Shown: positions 8,563-18,553, counted from the first letter of the stretch. The stretch is 64,000 bases of DNA from Candidatus Terraquivivens yellowstonensis (GCA_023539445.1 JAKCEW010000003.1:62001-126000); one strand, 5' to 3'. Made by a program: numbers and translations. Notes: a model not told the origin generated them from the letters alone.

Positions 8563-10296
8563 ATGGATGCGGTTTTAAAAAAGCTGGCTTTGTTCGTTGT
8601 CATAACAGTGCTCGTCGCTTACTTAATGCCGACGATTCACGCGCAACAGGACCTCTATGTCCATGTAGTTGATGCTGACGGTAAGCCAAGGGGAAATGTC
8701 GAGGTCAGAGTCGTCAGAGAAGGTTTCAGCCGTATCTTCATAACGAACAGCACAGGCCATGCAGTATTCAAAGATCTAGCAAGCGGCACGTATACCGTCG
8801 AGGCAGTGATCAGAAACGTTGTTGTGGCACAAAAGGTCGTGGAGTTTCCGAGAGAACAGTACGTGGAGCTCGTCCTCGGAGTATCGCCCCTTGAGGTAAT
8901 CGTTCTGGATACAAAGGAAAAGCCCGTTCAGGGCATAACTGTGAAGATAAAGGATTCTGGTGCCCATGTTAGCCTAAGCGGGAAAACTGATGAATTTGGT
9001 AGCATATATTTCTCCGATATACCGTACTCCTCGCTCAGTGGTATAGGAAACTATACAGCTGAGGCTTTCGTGGACAGCATAGCCGTTGCTAAATCTGAGT
9101 TCTCCGTACCGGAGAAAACCTTAGTCAAATTATCAGCAAAGCTCGTGAACCTGAACGTCACGGTTACGAATATGGAGGGCAAGAAGGTCTCGCAGGTAAA
9201 CGTGACGATAAGGTCCGGAAACTTTAGCAGAAGCCTCACTGGGCCTGAGGGGTTCGTATCGTTCCAGAACATCCCATCGTCAGAGCTTGTGCCGACACGC
9301 TCTTACACGATAGAGGTCACGAGAACTGTCCTCACGAAACCAATAACAATCTATAGGGAAAACAGGAGCGTTATACACGACGTAGCTTTGGATGTGGTCG
9401 CTAGCTTAGGCACGCTGAAGCTTAGGGTCGTGGACGATGAGGGGAAACCGGTTAGGGGCGTAAACGTTAAGATAAGTCACGGACTTCTCGCGAACTTTAC
9501 CGTTTTGGAAACCGATGCCGACGGCACCATCACACTCTACAATGCGCCCTTCTCAACACCGCCTAGCAACGTAGGCGATTATACTCTGATGATATTCAGG
9601 GGCAATTCATACATGGGTAAGCTTGTTACGAAAGTAACATCTGCCCTCGTCGAAGAGACGTTTGTGATGAAACTTTCTAGAACGGTACTAACAGTAACGG
9701 ATTATGAGGGTGTACCGCTTGCTGGCGTGGTACTGAAGGCCAGGGATATCACCTCAGGCACTGAGTATGAGAAGACTACGGAAAACGACGGACGTGTAGA
9801 GCTGAAAATACTCCCGGGTCCGTATGAGGTTAAATTCAACTACATGGGAAAGTCCGTTTATTCTAGCGTTATGAATCTGGGCGAAGGTGCCATTAACATA
9901 AGGTTGAATTCGGTCAACTATCCGGTGACGGTTACCGTGGTAGATTCGCTCGGCACTCCAATAGGCGGTCTGACACTCCAAGCTAACTTCGACGGAAAAC
10001 GCGTATATGACGGGGTCATTGATAAAAAAGGCATAAGGCTGAGCGCGCCATATCCGGGTGAACTTGCCATCTCAGTGTTTATGGATGGAAAACTCTTGCA
10101 AAAGCGCATAATTCAGTTAACAGGCCCTGAAGAACTCAGGATAAGAATAGGCGATAAGCTCAGCATAGGCGGGTCGTTGGTGGATGTGGCGTTAATCGTT
10201 CAAGTCATAACACTCGTGTCATTCGTTGCATCCCTATCAGGCCTAGCATACGTACTTTTGAGCTGGTGGAGGGGTAAAGCTTATAGAAAAACCTAG
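8563..10296 (+). CDS. Cell-surface protein with repeated beta-sandwich domains
   Basis: 577 residues, function unknown. It has an N-terminal signal or anchor segment (LALFVVITVLVAYLMPTIHA), a hydrophobic C-terminal membrane span (near 545-567) and a short basic tail, so most of it should face outside. Between these are about six repeats of 80-100 residues, each opening with a strand pattern such as VVDADGKPRGNVEVRV or VVDDEGKPVRGVNVKI. That is the carboxypeptidase-regulatory-like/Ig-like Gly-Lys-Pro turn. Many NVT/NFS/NST sequons suggest N-glycosylation. A likely S-layer-associated or adhesive protein; partner unknown. Confidence 0.75.
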   Translation: MDAVLKKLALFVVITVLVAYLMPTIHAQQDLYVHVVDADGKPRGNVEVRVVREGFSRIFITNSTGHAVFKDLASGTYTVEAVIRNVVVAQKVVEFPREQYVELVLGVSPLEVIVLDTKEKPVQGITVKIKDSGAHVSLSGKTDEFGSIYFSDIPYSSLSGIGNYTAEAFVDSIAVAKSEFSVPEKTLVKLSAKLVNLNVTVTNMEGKKVSQVNVTIRSGNFSRSLTGPEGFVSFQNIPSSELVPTRSYTIEVTRTVLTKPITIYRENRSVIHDVALDVVASLGTLKLRVVDDEGKPVRGVNVKISHGLLANFTVLETDADGTITLYNAPFSTPPSNVGDYTLMIFRGNSYMGKLVTKVTSALVEETFVMKLSRTVLTVTDYEGVPLAGVVLKARDITSGTEYEKTTENDGRVELKILPGPYEVKFNYMGKSVYSSVMNLGEGAINIRLNSVNYPVTVTVVDSLGTPIGGLTLQANFDGKRVYDGVIDKKGIRLSAPYPGELAISVFMDGKLLQKRIIQLTGPEELRIRIGDKLSIGGSLVDVALIVQVITLVSFVASLSGLAYVLLSWWRGKAYRKT

Positions 10297-10366
10297 TTTT
10301 ACGGCAATACGCTGGCATTTTTAACCGACAAACATTATTAAGCCTGTAATGTAGACTATCTATACC

Positions 10367-12907
10367 GTGGCTCAATATTCTTACAGAGCACAACAGACGT
10401 CTTTGGAAGACTGGGCGAATGGTGGAGAGAAGACGTTGTATCTGTTATCGTCAGCCTACGACGGCCATACGGGTAAAGCATACCTTAAGATGCTCGACCC
10501 TGAAAAGAACGAGGTACTTATTCTTTATGATGAAAGCGGGCATAAGCCGTATTGCTATTCGAAACTGAGTATTGAGGAGCTTTCCAACAACCAAGAGCTG
10601 AAGGCTAGAGGGGCCGTAGGGTTCGCTGAAGAAAAGAAGTACGACCTTTTGCATGACAAGGAAGTCACCCTAACAAAGATTATCGCTAACGACCCCCTTG
10701 CAATCGGGGGAAGGTCTAATTCGATAAGGGAGTTCATCATGGCTTGGGAGGCGGACATACCTTACCATCTCTGCTACCTGTACGACAAGGGCTTGATACC
10801 AGGCATGCCCTATACGATTACCGATGGAAGGCTTGACATGGTAACAGCCAACGATTGGACCGTTAACCAAATAATGAGTATGGCCAAACAACTTGCCGAG
10901 GCAAAGGGTGAAGATGCCGAAGAAGTTCGAAGATGGCTCTCGATTCTGGAGGCACAATACCCGAAGATAAAGCATGTTTCCATCGATATAGAAGTCCTAG
11001 CGCCAGTAACTACCAGAGTTCCCTCACCGAGCAAGGCCGAAGACCCTGTCGTGGCAATATCGTTCGTCGGATCCGATGGTTTCAAGGCCGTATTTCTGCT
11101 AAAAAGAGAAAAAACCACTACCAACACTACTACCGATGAGGGGTTCGAATTAAAGCTCTTCGACGATGAAAAGAACATGTTACGTGAGGCGTTCAACGTA
11201 ATAAGCTCGTACCCTATGGTTGCCACGTTCAACGGTGACGACTTTGACTTGCCGTACTTGAAGAACAGGGGCGATAAGCTTGGCATACCTAAGGAAGAGA
11301 ATCCAATAATCATTAGCAGAGAGGGGGCAACATTACGCAAAGGAATACATGTAGATCTTTACAGGCTATTCCTGAACAAGTCCGTACAGGTATACGCTTT
11401 CGACAACAAATATCGGGAGAACACGCTGGAGGCGATCTCAAGAGCGCTTGTAGGAAAAGGCAAGGTGGAGCTAAACAAGCCGATGAGCGAATTGAGTCTA
11501 GAGGAATTAGCTAGGTACAGCTTCTGGGACGCCGCGTTGGTCCATGAGCTACTGACCTTTAATGACTCGCTTCTGATAAAACTACTCATAATCTTGGCGA
11601 GAATAAGTAGAATGCCCATCGAGGACGTATGCAGGCATGGGGTCTCGGGATGGATAAAGAGCCTGCTCTACTATGAGCACAGAAGGAGAGGCTACCTGAT
11701 ACCGAGACAGGATGAATTACTCCAAGAAAAGGGAGCCACCACGACCAAGGCGGTTATTGAGGGCAAGAAGTACAGGGGTGCTTTGGTTGCAGAACCAATG
11801 CCTGGTGTACACTTCGGAGTCACGGTCCTAGACTTTGCAAGCCTGTATCCCTCAGCCCTCAAAGAGTGGAACCTAAGCTACGAAACTGTGAGATGCGTCC
11901 ATGAAGAGTGCAAAGACAACATCATCCCAGAAACTGGCCATTGGGTTTGTAAGAAAAGGCGCGGCCTCCAAAGCCTCGTGATAGGCGCGCTGAGGGATAT
12001 AAGGATTGGCTGGTATAAACCAAAGAGCGGTGACAAGACGCTACAGCCCGAAGTGAGAAGCTGGTACGAGGTCGTCCAGCGCGCTCTGAAGGTTTTGCTT
12101 AATGCCAGCTACGGCGTATTCGGATTCTCCAACTTCCAGCTTTATTGTCCGCCCGTAGCTGAGAGTACTGCGGCGATAGGAAGGTACGCATTCAAGATGA
12201 CTTTGAAGAAGGCCAAAGAGTTGGGAATACAGGTAGTTTACGGTGACACGGATTCCCTCTTCCTGAAGACGAACAATCCGAAGCTCATAGAGGAACTCAT
12301 CTCTTGGGCGAAGAATACGCTAAGGCTGGATCTCGAGGTTGACAAGGTTTACAGGTACGTGGTCTTCTCAACAAGAAAGAAGAACTACCTTGGCGTGACG
12401 ACAAAAGATGTTGTGGATGTCAAGGGTCTGACTGGGAAGAAGAGACATATACCAACATTCATAAAGGAGGCCTTCGATAAAATGCTGGAGGAATTCAAGA
12501 AAGTACAGACAGAAGAGGACTTCGAGCGGGCAAAGCAGAACTTGCAAAACCTCTTGAGAACTTGGTACTATAAGCTGAAGAATGGGCAGTTTGAATTGGA
12601 TGACCTAGCGTTCAGGGTCATGCTCTCTAAGATGCCCGAGAAGTACACGAAAACGACACCCCAGCATGTCAAGGCGGCAAGGAAACTGGAGGCGATCGGC
12701 ATACAGTTGTCGGCCGGAGACGTAATAAGCTTTGTGAAAACCAAGGATAAGGACGGCGTTAGACCGCTCCAGCTTGCAAGACCAGAGCATATTGACGTTG
12801 AAAAGTATATCGACTACATGAGGTCGACATTCGAGCAAGTTCTGGATGCACTCGGCATAGACTTCGATAAGATGGTAGGCGTTAGTAGCTTAGAAAGTTT
12901 CATGTAA
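10367..12907 (+). CDS. polB: Family B DNA polymerase
   Basis: Replicative-type DNA polymerase with proofreading. 846 residues. Exonuclease motifs: SIDIE (Exo I), ATFNGDDFDLPYL (Exo II), YSFWDAALVHE (Exo III, YxxxD). Polymerase motifs: DFASLYPSALKEWN (motif A; usual SLYPSII replaced by SLYPSAL), LLNASYGVFGF (motif B), YGDTDSLFL (motif C). All catalytic aspartates and exonuclease acids are visible, so both activities should be intact. GTG start at 10367 shortly after a TATA-like stretch. The eIF2B-like gene follows 50 bases later on the same strand. Confidence 0.95.
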   Translation: MAQYSYRAQQTSLEDWANGGEKTLYLLSSAYDGHTGKAYLKMLDPEKNEVLILYDESGHKPYCYSKLSIEELSNNQELKARGAVGFAEEKKYDLLHDKEVTLTKIIANDPLAIGGRSNSIREFIMAWEADIPYHLCYLYDKGLIPGMPYTITDGRLDMVTANDWTVNQIMSMAKQLAEAKGEDAEEVRRWLSILEAQYPKIKHVSIDIEVLAPVTTRVPSPSKAEDPVVAISFVGSDGFKAVFLLKREKTTTNTTTDEGFELKLFDDEKNMLREAFNVISSYPMVATFNGDDFDLPYLKNRGDKLGIPKEENPIIISREGATLRKGIHVDLYRLFLNKSVQVYAFDNKYRENTLEAISRALVGKGKVELNKPMSELSLEELARYSFWDAALVHELLTFNDSLLIKLLIILARISRMPIEDVCRHGVSGWIKSLLYYEHRRRGYLIPRQDELLQEKGATTTKAVIEGKKYRGALVAEPMPGVHFGVTVLDFASLYPSALKEWNLSYETVRCVHEECKDNIIPETGHWVCKKRRGLQSLVIGALRDIRIGWYKPKSGDKTLQPEVRSWYEVVQRALKVLLNASYGVFGFSNFQLYCPPVAESTAAIGRYAFKMTLKKAKELGIQVVYGDTDSLFLKTNNPKLIEELISWAKNTLRLDLEVDKVYRYVVFSTRKKNYLGVTTKDVVDVKGLTGKKRHIPTFIKEAFDKMLEEFKKVQTEEDFERAKQNLQNLLRTWYYKLKNGQFELDDLAFRVMLSKMPEKYTKTTPQHVKAARKLEAIGIQLSAGDVISFVKTKDKDGVRPLQLARPEHIDVEKYIDYMRSTFEQVLDALGIDFDKMVGVSSLESFM

Positions 12908-12957
12908 CCTAACACGGCTTAAAGCGCTAGCCTTTAATCCAAGATTGCTATTAGTGA

Positions 12958-13914
12958 TTGAATCGGGGTAAGCGATCTTTGGAGCGAGGGGCTGAGGGCA
13001 TAATTGAGGAGATAAGGAAAGATGTGGAAAGGGGATCAGCAGAACTTGCGGTTAGGGCTATAGATGCCTTTATCGCTCTAGCAGACTATGTACGCGTAGA
13101 TTCTGCAGAAGGTCTCAGACAATCGGTCGTCATGCTGGCACGCCAGATAGCGGACTCCAGACCTTCGATGTTCTCTTTAAGGAATGTCGCGTTTGAGATA
13201 GCTTTCAAGTTTGTTGAGGCTTCACGGTATGTGGATAACCCTCAAATTCTCAAAGAGTTGCTGAAACAGATAGCCGCAACTGTGTTTGAGGAGTATAGGG
13301 TCGCGGTCGAAAGACTCAGGAGGTTTGGGCGTGACCTACTTTCCGGATTTAGCAGCGTTGCAACATTAAGCTATAGCTCAACGGTCTTAGCAGTCCTTAA
13401 GGAGGTCGGGAAGAAGGTTAAGGTTTACGTGGCAGAATCTAGGCCCCTCTTCGAAGGCAGAAAGATGGCTGCAGCCCTAGCGGAATCCGGAATCGAAACC
13501 GTGCTAACGACGGATGCCGCAATCGGCTACATGTTAAAAGAGGCAGATGCAGCACTTGTTGGAGCGGATTCTATCCTCATGAACGGTTCTTTCGCTAATA
13601 AGGTCGGTACGTTTCAGCTAGCATGCACCTCCAAGTTTCTGGGAAAACCGTTCTACGTTATCTCCACCACGTGGAAGGCCCTTCCCACATTAGAGTATTC
13701 GGAGGAGGAGCACGCCGCTGAAGAGGTACTGCCGGCAGAATCACCCCCTAACCAAAAGATAAAGGTAAGGAACCCCTACTTCGAGGTTGTGCCTGCAGAG
13801 CTCGTGACCGCATACATAACAGAGGAAGGTGTGCTAAAGCCGAGCCAGATTGTTGAACTCATAGAAGCCAGGTTCAAAAAGTATAGAGAGATGGAAAAGA
13901 TTGTTTACGGTTAG
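12958..13914 (+). CDS. eIF2B alpha/beta/delta-family protein
   Basis: 318 residues with the eIF2B-like/ribose-1,5-bisphosphate isomerase fold. A helical N-terminal half is followed by a Rossmann-like half with VYVAESRPLFEGRKMA, TTDAAIGYML, LVGADSILMNGSFANKVGT and the terminal NPYFEVVPAELVTAYITEEG. In archaea, family members act either in translation (aIF2B-like) or as ribose-1,5-bisphosphate isomerase in AMP salvage; the sequence alone does not settle which. It starts with TTG at 12958; a second in-frame TTG at 12979 is possible. Downstream genes follow closely. Confidence 0.82.
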   Translation: MNRGKRSLERGAEGIIEEIRKDVERGSAELAVRAIDAFIALADYVRVDSAEGLRQSVVMLARQIADSRPSMFSLRNVAFEIAFKFVEASRYVDNPQILKELLKQIAATVFEEYRVAVERLRRFGRDLLSGFSSVATLSYSSTVLAVLKEVGKKVKVYVAESRPLFEGRKMAAALAESGIETVLTTDAAIGYMLKEADAALVGADSILMNGSFANKVGTFQLACTSKFLGKPFYVISTTWKALPTLEYSEEEHAAEEVLPAESPPNQKIKVRNPYFEVVPAELVTAYITEEGVLKPSQIVELIEARFKKYREMEKIVYG

Positions 13915-13931
13915 TATGCGGGATGTGATGG

Positions 13932-14573
13932 TTGTTGTTACGTGTTGAAAAAGTTATTGTGGGACCACTGTCGAGCAATTCTTACCTCGTGTACGATTCT
14001 GACGTGAGGGAGGGAATTATAATCGATGCTGGTGGCGATGGTGACAAGATAGTAGCGCTTGTGGATAATGCTGGCGTTAGGGTCGGCTATCTATGCGCCA
14101 CACATGCGCATTTTGACCACATACTAGCGGTCGATTATGTTAGGGATGTTCTTGGTTGCAAGTTCTTGATGCATAAGGATGATGTATGGTTGTTGGAGGT
14201 AGCTGCTAAAAGTGCAAGGAAATACATAGGTGATGACGTACCTAACATATCCGAGCCGGACGGTTACCTGTACGATGGATATATGTTGGAGATTGGCCAG
14301 CACTTACTTAGAGTTTTGCATACCCCCGGACACACTCCCGGGAGTGTGTCAATCGTAGGCGATGGGTTCGTGTTCACAGGCGATACACTATTCGCTGGTA
14401 CAGTTGGCAGGACGGATTTTCCCGGCGGCAACGCTGAGCAGTTGGCGGACTCTCTATCCAAAAAGTTGATGTCGCTGCCAGATTATTACGTGGTGTATCC
14501 TGGACACGGAAGACCAACCACGATAGGCGCTGAAAGGAGAGGCAATCCATTCATAAATCTGACCAAGCGTTGA
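13932..14573 (+). CDS. MBL-fold metallohydrolase (glyoxalase II-like)
   Basis: 213 residues. The binuclear zinc site is visible as THAHFDH (57-63), the GHTPGSVS segment, the FTGDTLFAGTVGRTDF aspartate and YPGHGRPT near the C terminus. The overall pattern matches small glyoxalase II/thioesterase-like hydrolases; substrate unknown. TTG start at 13932. Its stop TGA overlaps the TTG start of the next gene, so the two are likely co-translated with uracil-DNA glycosylase. Confidence 0.85.
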   Translation: MLLRVEKVIVGPLSSNSYLVYDSDVREGIIIDAGGDGDKIVALVDNAGVRVGYLCATHAHFDHILAVDYVRDVLGCKFLMHKDDVWLLEVAAKSARKYIGDDVPNISEPDGYLYDGYMLEIGQHLLRVLHTPGHTPGSVSIVGDGFVFTGDTLFAGTVGRTDFPGGNAEQLADSLSKKLMSLPDYYVVYPGHGRPTTIGAERRGNPFINLTKR

Positions 14574-15295
14574 GTAACGGAGAACATCTTATGCTGAACA
14601 GCTTAGAAGAGCTGGCAAAGACGATAATCTCGTGTAAGAAGTGCTCCAGACTCGTACATCATAGGTTATATGTGGCTGAGAACAGGCCAAAGAGGTATTT
14701 GAACGAGGAGTATTGGGCAAAGCCTATACCGGGTTTCGGTGACCCTAACGCAAGACTCTTAGTCGTCGGCCTTGCACCGGCCGCTCATGGGGGAAACAGG
14801 ACCGGGAGGATGTTCACGGGTGATTATTCCGCTGAGACCCTAATGAAAGCCCTGCATTCTGTAGGCTATGCATCTCAGCCCTACAGCATCAATAGGAATG
14901 ATGGACTTAGGCTCGAGGACGTTTACCTCACCGCTATCGTTAGATGCGTACCACCAAAAAACATGCCTTCGAGAGAAGAGATCGAGAATTGTTCAGCATA
15001 CCTAAAGAATGAGTTCTTCCTTCTCAAGAATGTAAGGGTAATGGTCGCGCTCGGCATGATAGCGTTCAATACTTGTGTAAAAATTTTGTCAGAACTTGGT
15101 GTTTCAATACCGAGGCCTGCTCCGAAGTTTTTACACGGAGCCGTTTATAGGTTTGAAGGAGAGTTGTTCGGTAGGACCGCACCGTTGCTCATCGCATCCT
15201 ACCATCCCAGCAGACAAAACACGCAGACAGGTAGGTTGACACAGAGTATGCTGAATGACATATTCAAAAAGGCGAGACGGATGACTCTTGTCTGA
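14570..15295 (+). CDS. Uracil-DNA glycosylase, family 5 (UDGb)
   Basis: Removes uracil and some other deaminated bases from DNA. 241 residues. N-terminal cysteines CKKCSRL plus later cysteines suggest the iron-sulfur cluster of families 4 and 5. The active-site segment GLAPAAHGGNRTGRMFTGD is the family-5 form (no Asp/Asn as in family 4), and ASYHPSRQNTQTGRLT is the second motif. TTG start overlapping the preceding stop; an ATG at 14591 is an alternative. Useful in a hot or slow-growing organism with high cytosine deamination. Confidence 0.9.
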   Translation: MSNGEHLMLNSLEELAKTIISCKKCSRLVHHRLYVAENRPKRYLNEEYWAKPIPGFGDPNARLLVVGLAPAAHGGNRTGRMFTGDYSAETLMKALHSVGYASQPYSINRNDGLRLEDVYLTAIVRCVPPKNMPSREEIENCSAYLKNEFFLLKNVRVMVALGMIAFNTCVKILSELGVSIPRPAPKFLHGAVYRFEGELFGRTAPLLIASYHPSRQNTQTGRLTQSMLNDIFKKARRMTLV

Positions 15296-15324
15296 GTGCT
15301 TAGAATTTTTGCACAATAATCAGG

Positions 15325-16536
15325 GTGAAAAACATTTTAATTGTGGTACACACTCAGGGCAACACGAAATTGAGTGAACCCATATCCAAGGAATCTGCGG
15401 AATTCTTGCGGTTGCTCAGCGTTTCCACCTTCGTCATAGGCCTTGGCATATCTTCAGGCATATACTTCGTCCCGATACAGGCTGAGATTCTTGGCGCATC
15501 TTACATGGAGATAGGTATGCTCGGCTTCGTGAGGGCTTTGCCGTATACTTTCCTACCAGCCCTTCTCGGACATTTTTTAGCAGGTGCCAATAAAGTTAGG
15601 CTATACTTGATTTGTCCCATAATGGCTGTAATTTTTTATACTGTTGTCTCGCTGATTAAGAGCGTACCCGCGATTATTGCGGCTCAAATTCTGATAGGTC
15701 TGGCATTTGTTTTCTACTGGCCTGTAGGGGAAACGATGGTTGCTGCGAGCTCGACTGTTCAGAATAGGGTCAAGGCATTTGCAATCTATAGCATATCGTG
15801 GAACGCTGGTTATCTGCTCGGACCCAGTATCGGAGGCTACGTAGCTGAGAATTTCGGCATATATGCCGCATTCTGGTTATCCTTGGCAATATTGGTGGCC
15901 GCGATACCGATGGTCCTTTTGCTGAGACAGCCGATTGTCTTAGAGCAAAAAGAACCGGGTGAAAAAGGGGATGGAAAAATTTCCCTCCTCAAACTCGCTC
16001 CATTCTACAGCATGCTTGTTATACAGTCTATGGTCTACGCGACGCTCTTAGTAATATTCCCCAATTATGCTTGGGATTTGGGAATAAGTGAGTTTTACGT
16101 CGGAACGATATTCACAGTCTTCAGTATCGCTAGGCTAACATCATTTTTGGTGGTGGGAAAGGTGTTTAGGTCACAACCAAGGTTTGCCTTCACGATGTCT
16201 TCCGTATTTTTTGCTATTCCAATGCTCTTGATAGCATGTTTCCCGTCTTTGGTCGTTTTTTACGTCGCCGTTGCGATGTATGCTGCAACGTTGAGTTACT
16301 TTACGTCCTTACTCTTTAACACGCTAACTTGTAATGTGCCCGCCGAGAAGTATGGCTTTGTTGTAGGCCTTTACGAGGGGATTTTCGGCTTCGGTTTCGC
16401 ATTCGGTCCGTTGCTGGCCGGATACGTGTCCGAGGTCATAGGTTTACGGGAAAGCTTCCTCTTACAAGCAGTCATGGCCGCAGCGATGTCATGTATCGCA
16501 ATCGCCTCAGGAGCCGAAAGGAGGCAAAAAGGATAG
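15325..16536 (+). CDS. MFS transporter
   Basis: 403 residues with about 12 hydrophobic spans and short charged loops. GFVRALPYTFLPALLGHFLAG after span 2 is the region of the MFS loop motif, and GYLLGPSIGGYVAENFG is the motif C-like span. A polar loop (about 205-225) separates the two six-helix halves. Substrate cannot be told. GTG start at 15325. The luciferase-like gene lies 45 bases downstream on the same strand, so the two could share a transcript. Confidence 0.85.
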   Translation: MKNILIVVHTQGNTKLSEPISKESAEFLRLLSVSTFVIGLGISSGIYFVPIQAEILGASYMEIGMLGFVRALPYTFLPALLGHFLAGANKVRLYLICPIMAVIFYTVVSLIKSVPAIIAAQILIGLAFVFYWPVGETMVAASSTVQNRVKAFAIYSISWNAGYLLGPSIGGYVAENFGIYAAFWLSLAILVAAIPMVLLLRQPIVLEQKEPGEKGDGKISLLKLAPFYSMLVIQSMVYATLLVIFPNYAWDLGISEFYVGTIFTVFSIARLTSFLVVGKVFRSQPRFAFTMSSVFFAIPMLLIACFPSLVVFYVAVAMYAATLSYFTSLLFNTLTCNVPAEKYGFVVGLYEGIFGFGFAFGPLLAGYVSEVIGLRESFLLQAVMAAAMSCIAIASGAERRQKG

Positions 16537-16581
16537 AAAATCTTATTAAACCAATTGACTGGTTACTTTTTTGAGGGGGCC

Positions 16582-17670
16582 ATGGTAAAGTTTGGTTTAC
16601 ACCTAACTGTCCTACCCGTGGCGGATCTGGTACATGCCGGCGTGCTTGCCGAAAAATACGGCTTTACGTCCGCATGGGTTCCAGATCACTACACGGATAT
16701 GCCACCTTCAGGTGATAAAGTCGACCCTTGGGTAACCCTAACCGCCATAGGTGTGCAGACAAAGAACATGAGGCTTGCAACTGATGTGACGGACGTTATC
16801 AGGGCACATCCGACAAAAGTTGCGCATATTGCGGCTACGCTCGACGAATTGACCGGCGGCAGGGTAATACTCGGGCTTGGAGCCGGTGAAGCGATGAACA
16901 TAGTGGCTTACGGTTTACCATGGGAAGATCCAGAAACGAGGGTTTCGAGGTTAAAGGAGGCAATCGAGGTAATCAGACTCTGCTGGAAGTCCAGCAGGGC
17001 AAGCCCTGTCAACTTTGAAGGGAAGTTCTACAAACTTAAGAACGCTTGGATAGATCAAGTTCCTGTACAGAAGCCTGCCCCGCCAATATACGTGGGCGCA
17101 TTGGGATCTCCAAGATCTCTCAGTTTGGTGGGGGAGGTTGCTGATGGTTGGAAGCCTTGGCTTGCCACACCTGAGCTCTACCAGAAAAGGCTAGAGATAA
17201 TAAAGGATGCCGCAAAGAGGGCGGGAAGGGATTTCGAGAGCATAGACAAGATTGCCTTCATCTACACTGCCGTAACAGACGACCCGGGAATGAGGAAAGC
17301 TGTGGTTGACGCCATAAAGCCAGAGATCATAATGTTAACACATAGAAAGACTTTGAAGGAGCTTGGATTTGAGGTGCCGGTACCCGAGACCGTAGATTAC
17401 TCCTACCAGAGGGCACCACCCATCGAGCAGGTTGTCGAGTATCCAAGAAAGGCTGCCGAGGCCATGCCTGACAAAATAGCTGAGAAGTTCTTGGCTGTAG
17501 GAACACCAGATGAGGTGATTGCGGGCATAGAGAAGTTCCTAAAGGCTGGAGCGAAGAACGTTGTCATAAAGGACTTGGTCGGCCTCTACGTAACTGGCGA
17601 CGTTAGGAAGCTGGAGGAGCAGATAAAGCTCATAGGCGAGAAGGTCATACCATACTTCAAAGAAAAGTAG
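16582..17670 (+). CDS. Luciferase-like (F420-dependent) oxidoreductase
   Basis: 362 residues, TIM-barrel luciferase-like family that includes methylene-tetrahydromethanopterin reductase and F420-dependent dehydrogenases. Seen: KFGLHLTVLPVADLVHAGVLAE, SAWVPDHY, LATDVTDVIRAHPTKVA, LDELTGGRVILGLGAGE and the barrel-end YVGALGSPRSLSLVGEVADGW. Start set at ATG 16582 because a GAGGGGG ribosome-binding site lies just before it; a TTG at 16555 would add 9 residues. The cofactor (F420 or FMN) and substrate are not shown by the sequence. Confidence 0.8.
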   Translation: MVKFGLHLTVLPVADLVHAGVLAEKYGFTSAWVPDHYTDMPPSGDKVDPWVTLTAIGVQTKNMRLATDVTDVIRAHPTKVAHIAATLDELTGGRVILGLGAGEAMNIVAYGLPWEDPETRVSRLKEAIEVIRLCWKSSRASPVNFEGKFYKLKNAWIDQVPVQKPAPPIYVGALGSPRSLSLVGEVADGWKPWLATPELYQKRLEIIKDAAKRAGRDFESIDKIAFIYTAVTDDPGMRKAVVDAIKPEIIMLTHRKTLKELGFEVPVPETVDYSYQRAPPIEQVVEYPRKAAEAMPDKIAEKFLAVGTPDEVIAGIEKFLKAGAKNVVIKDLVGLYVTGDVRKLEEQIKLIGEKVIPYFKEK

Positions 17671-17697
17671 CAACGGTCCACCTTCTTTTTTATTTTT
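17671..17697 (+). terminator. T-rich terminator between convergent genes
   Basis: After the stop of the luciferase-like gene the plus strand has TTCTTTTTTATTTTTTTATT, the T-tract form of archaeal terminator, before the convergent radical SAM gene. Confidence 0.65.
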
Positions 17698-18546
17698 TTA
17701 TTTACGCATACTATTCGGAAGAGAGCAGCATGCCTCGATTGTCGGTCCTGGAATTGATGTGTAAGGCACAGTGATCCTGTCAACCAGACCTCTGCGCATC
17801 AGCTCGTTTTCAAGGGTTTGCGTATAACTGCCCCTGACCCTCATGCAACCTAGAGCAAGTTCCGTGTTCTCCAACTTTTTCCTAGCAGTAGCAAAAAGGT
17901 TCACTAAATCGCTGATTGATGGTGGCTTGACATGAGCCATGGGCGTACCTTCTATCGGAACCAGTATCAAAAATATTAAAACGTAAGGGTCGTAATCCCT
18001 CAGCACATCAATGGCCTCGTATTCCCAAGAAATTTTACCATAATCCGAGCCTACAGTTATATGTGGCGAGACGTAACGCGGACCGTACGTGTAAATCGTA
18101 TCAAGGGCTTTCAATACGTCATCCTTGCTTAACTTTGTATGCATGACTTTCCTTAGAACGCTATCGCTGAGAACGACGTAGAATTCTGTTATATCTATTC
18201 CGGAGTCCTTTAGCTGGGTCGCACCGTCTTTATCTAAAACACCAGGATGTATGCTGAGCGTCAGACCCAAATCTCTCTTCGCATACTTTATGGCCTCGAT
18301 GTAAGATTCAAACGGCAACCTACCTTCCTTATTAAAACCGCCGCTGATTAGGCATCCTATACCACCTCTTTCCTTCAACCTTTTACAAAAGGACAGAAAC
18401 CTGTCAGGATTCTCTATCTGTACCATCGTCCTCAAGACAAGACCGCGGCAATAGTCGCATTTCAGATCACATTTACTGCCAGTTATGGACACCGTAGGGT
18501 ATTTCGGGTGGGGTACGTATACCTTAGGCACGGCACATAAACCCAT
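17698..18546 (-). CDS. Radical SAM protein, COG1856 type (LipS2-like)
   Basis: 282 residues. The radical SAM cysteines are in CDLKCDYC (CX3CX2C) after PTVSITGSK. GCLISGGFNKEGRLPFE, SPHITVG, LVPIEGTPMAHVKPPSISD, LGCMRVRG and a C-terminal ACC pair match the biotin-synthase-like COG1856 group as I remember it. That group includes, I believe, the LipS2 subunit of the two-part archaeal lipoyl synthase. No LipS1-like partner is visible here, and a full LipA is encoded at 7.1 kb, so its role may differ. It follows the nitrilase gene by 7 bases, implying one transcript. Radical SAM call firm; LipS2 call tentative. Confidence 0.8.
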   Translation of the reverse strand: MGLCAVPKVYVPHPKYPTVSITGSKCDLKCDYCRGLVLRTMVQIENPDRFLSFCKRLKERGGIGCLISGGFNKEGRLPFESYIEAIKYAKRDLGLTLSIHPGVLDKDGATQLKDSGIDITEFYVVLSDSVLRKVMHTKLSKDDVLKALDTIYTYGPRYVSPHITVGSDYGKISWEYEAIDVLRDYDPYVLIFLILVPIEGTPMAHVKPPSISDLVNLFATARKKLENTELALGCMRVRGSYTQTLENELMRRGLVDRITVPYTSIPGPTIEACCSLPNSMRK

Positions 18547-18553
18547 CTTCCAT

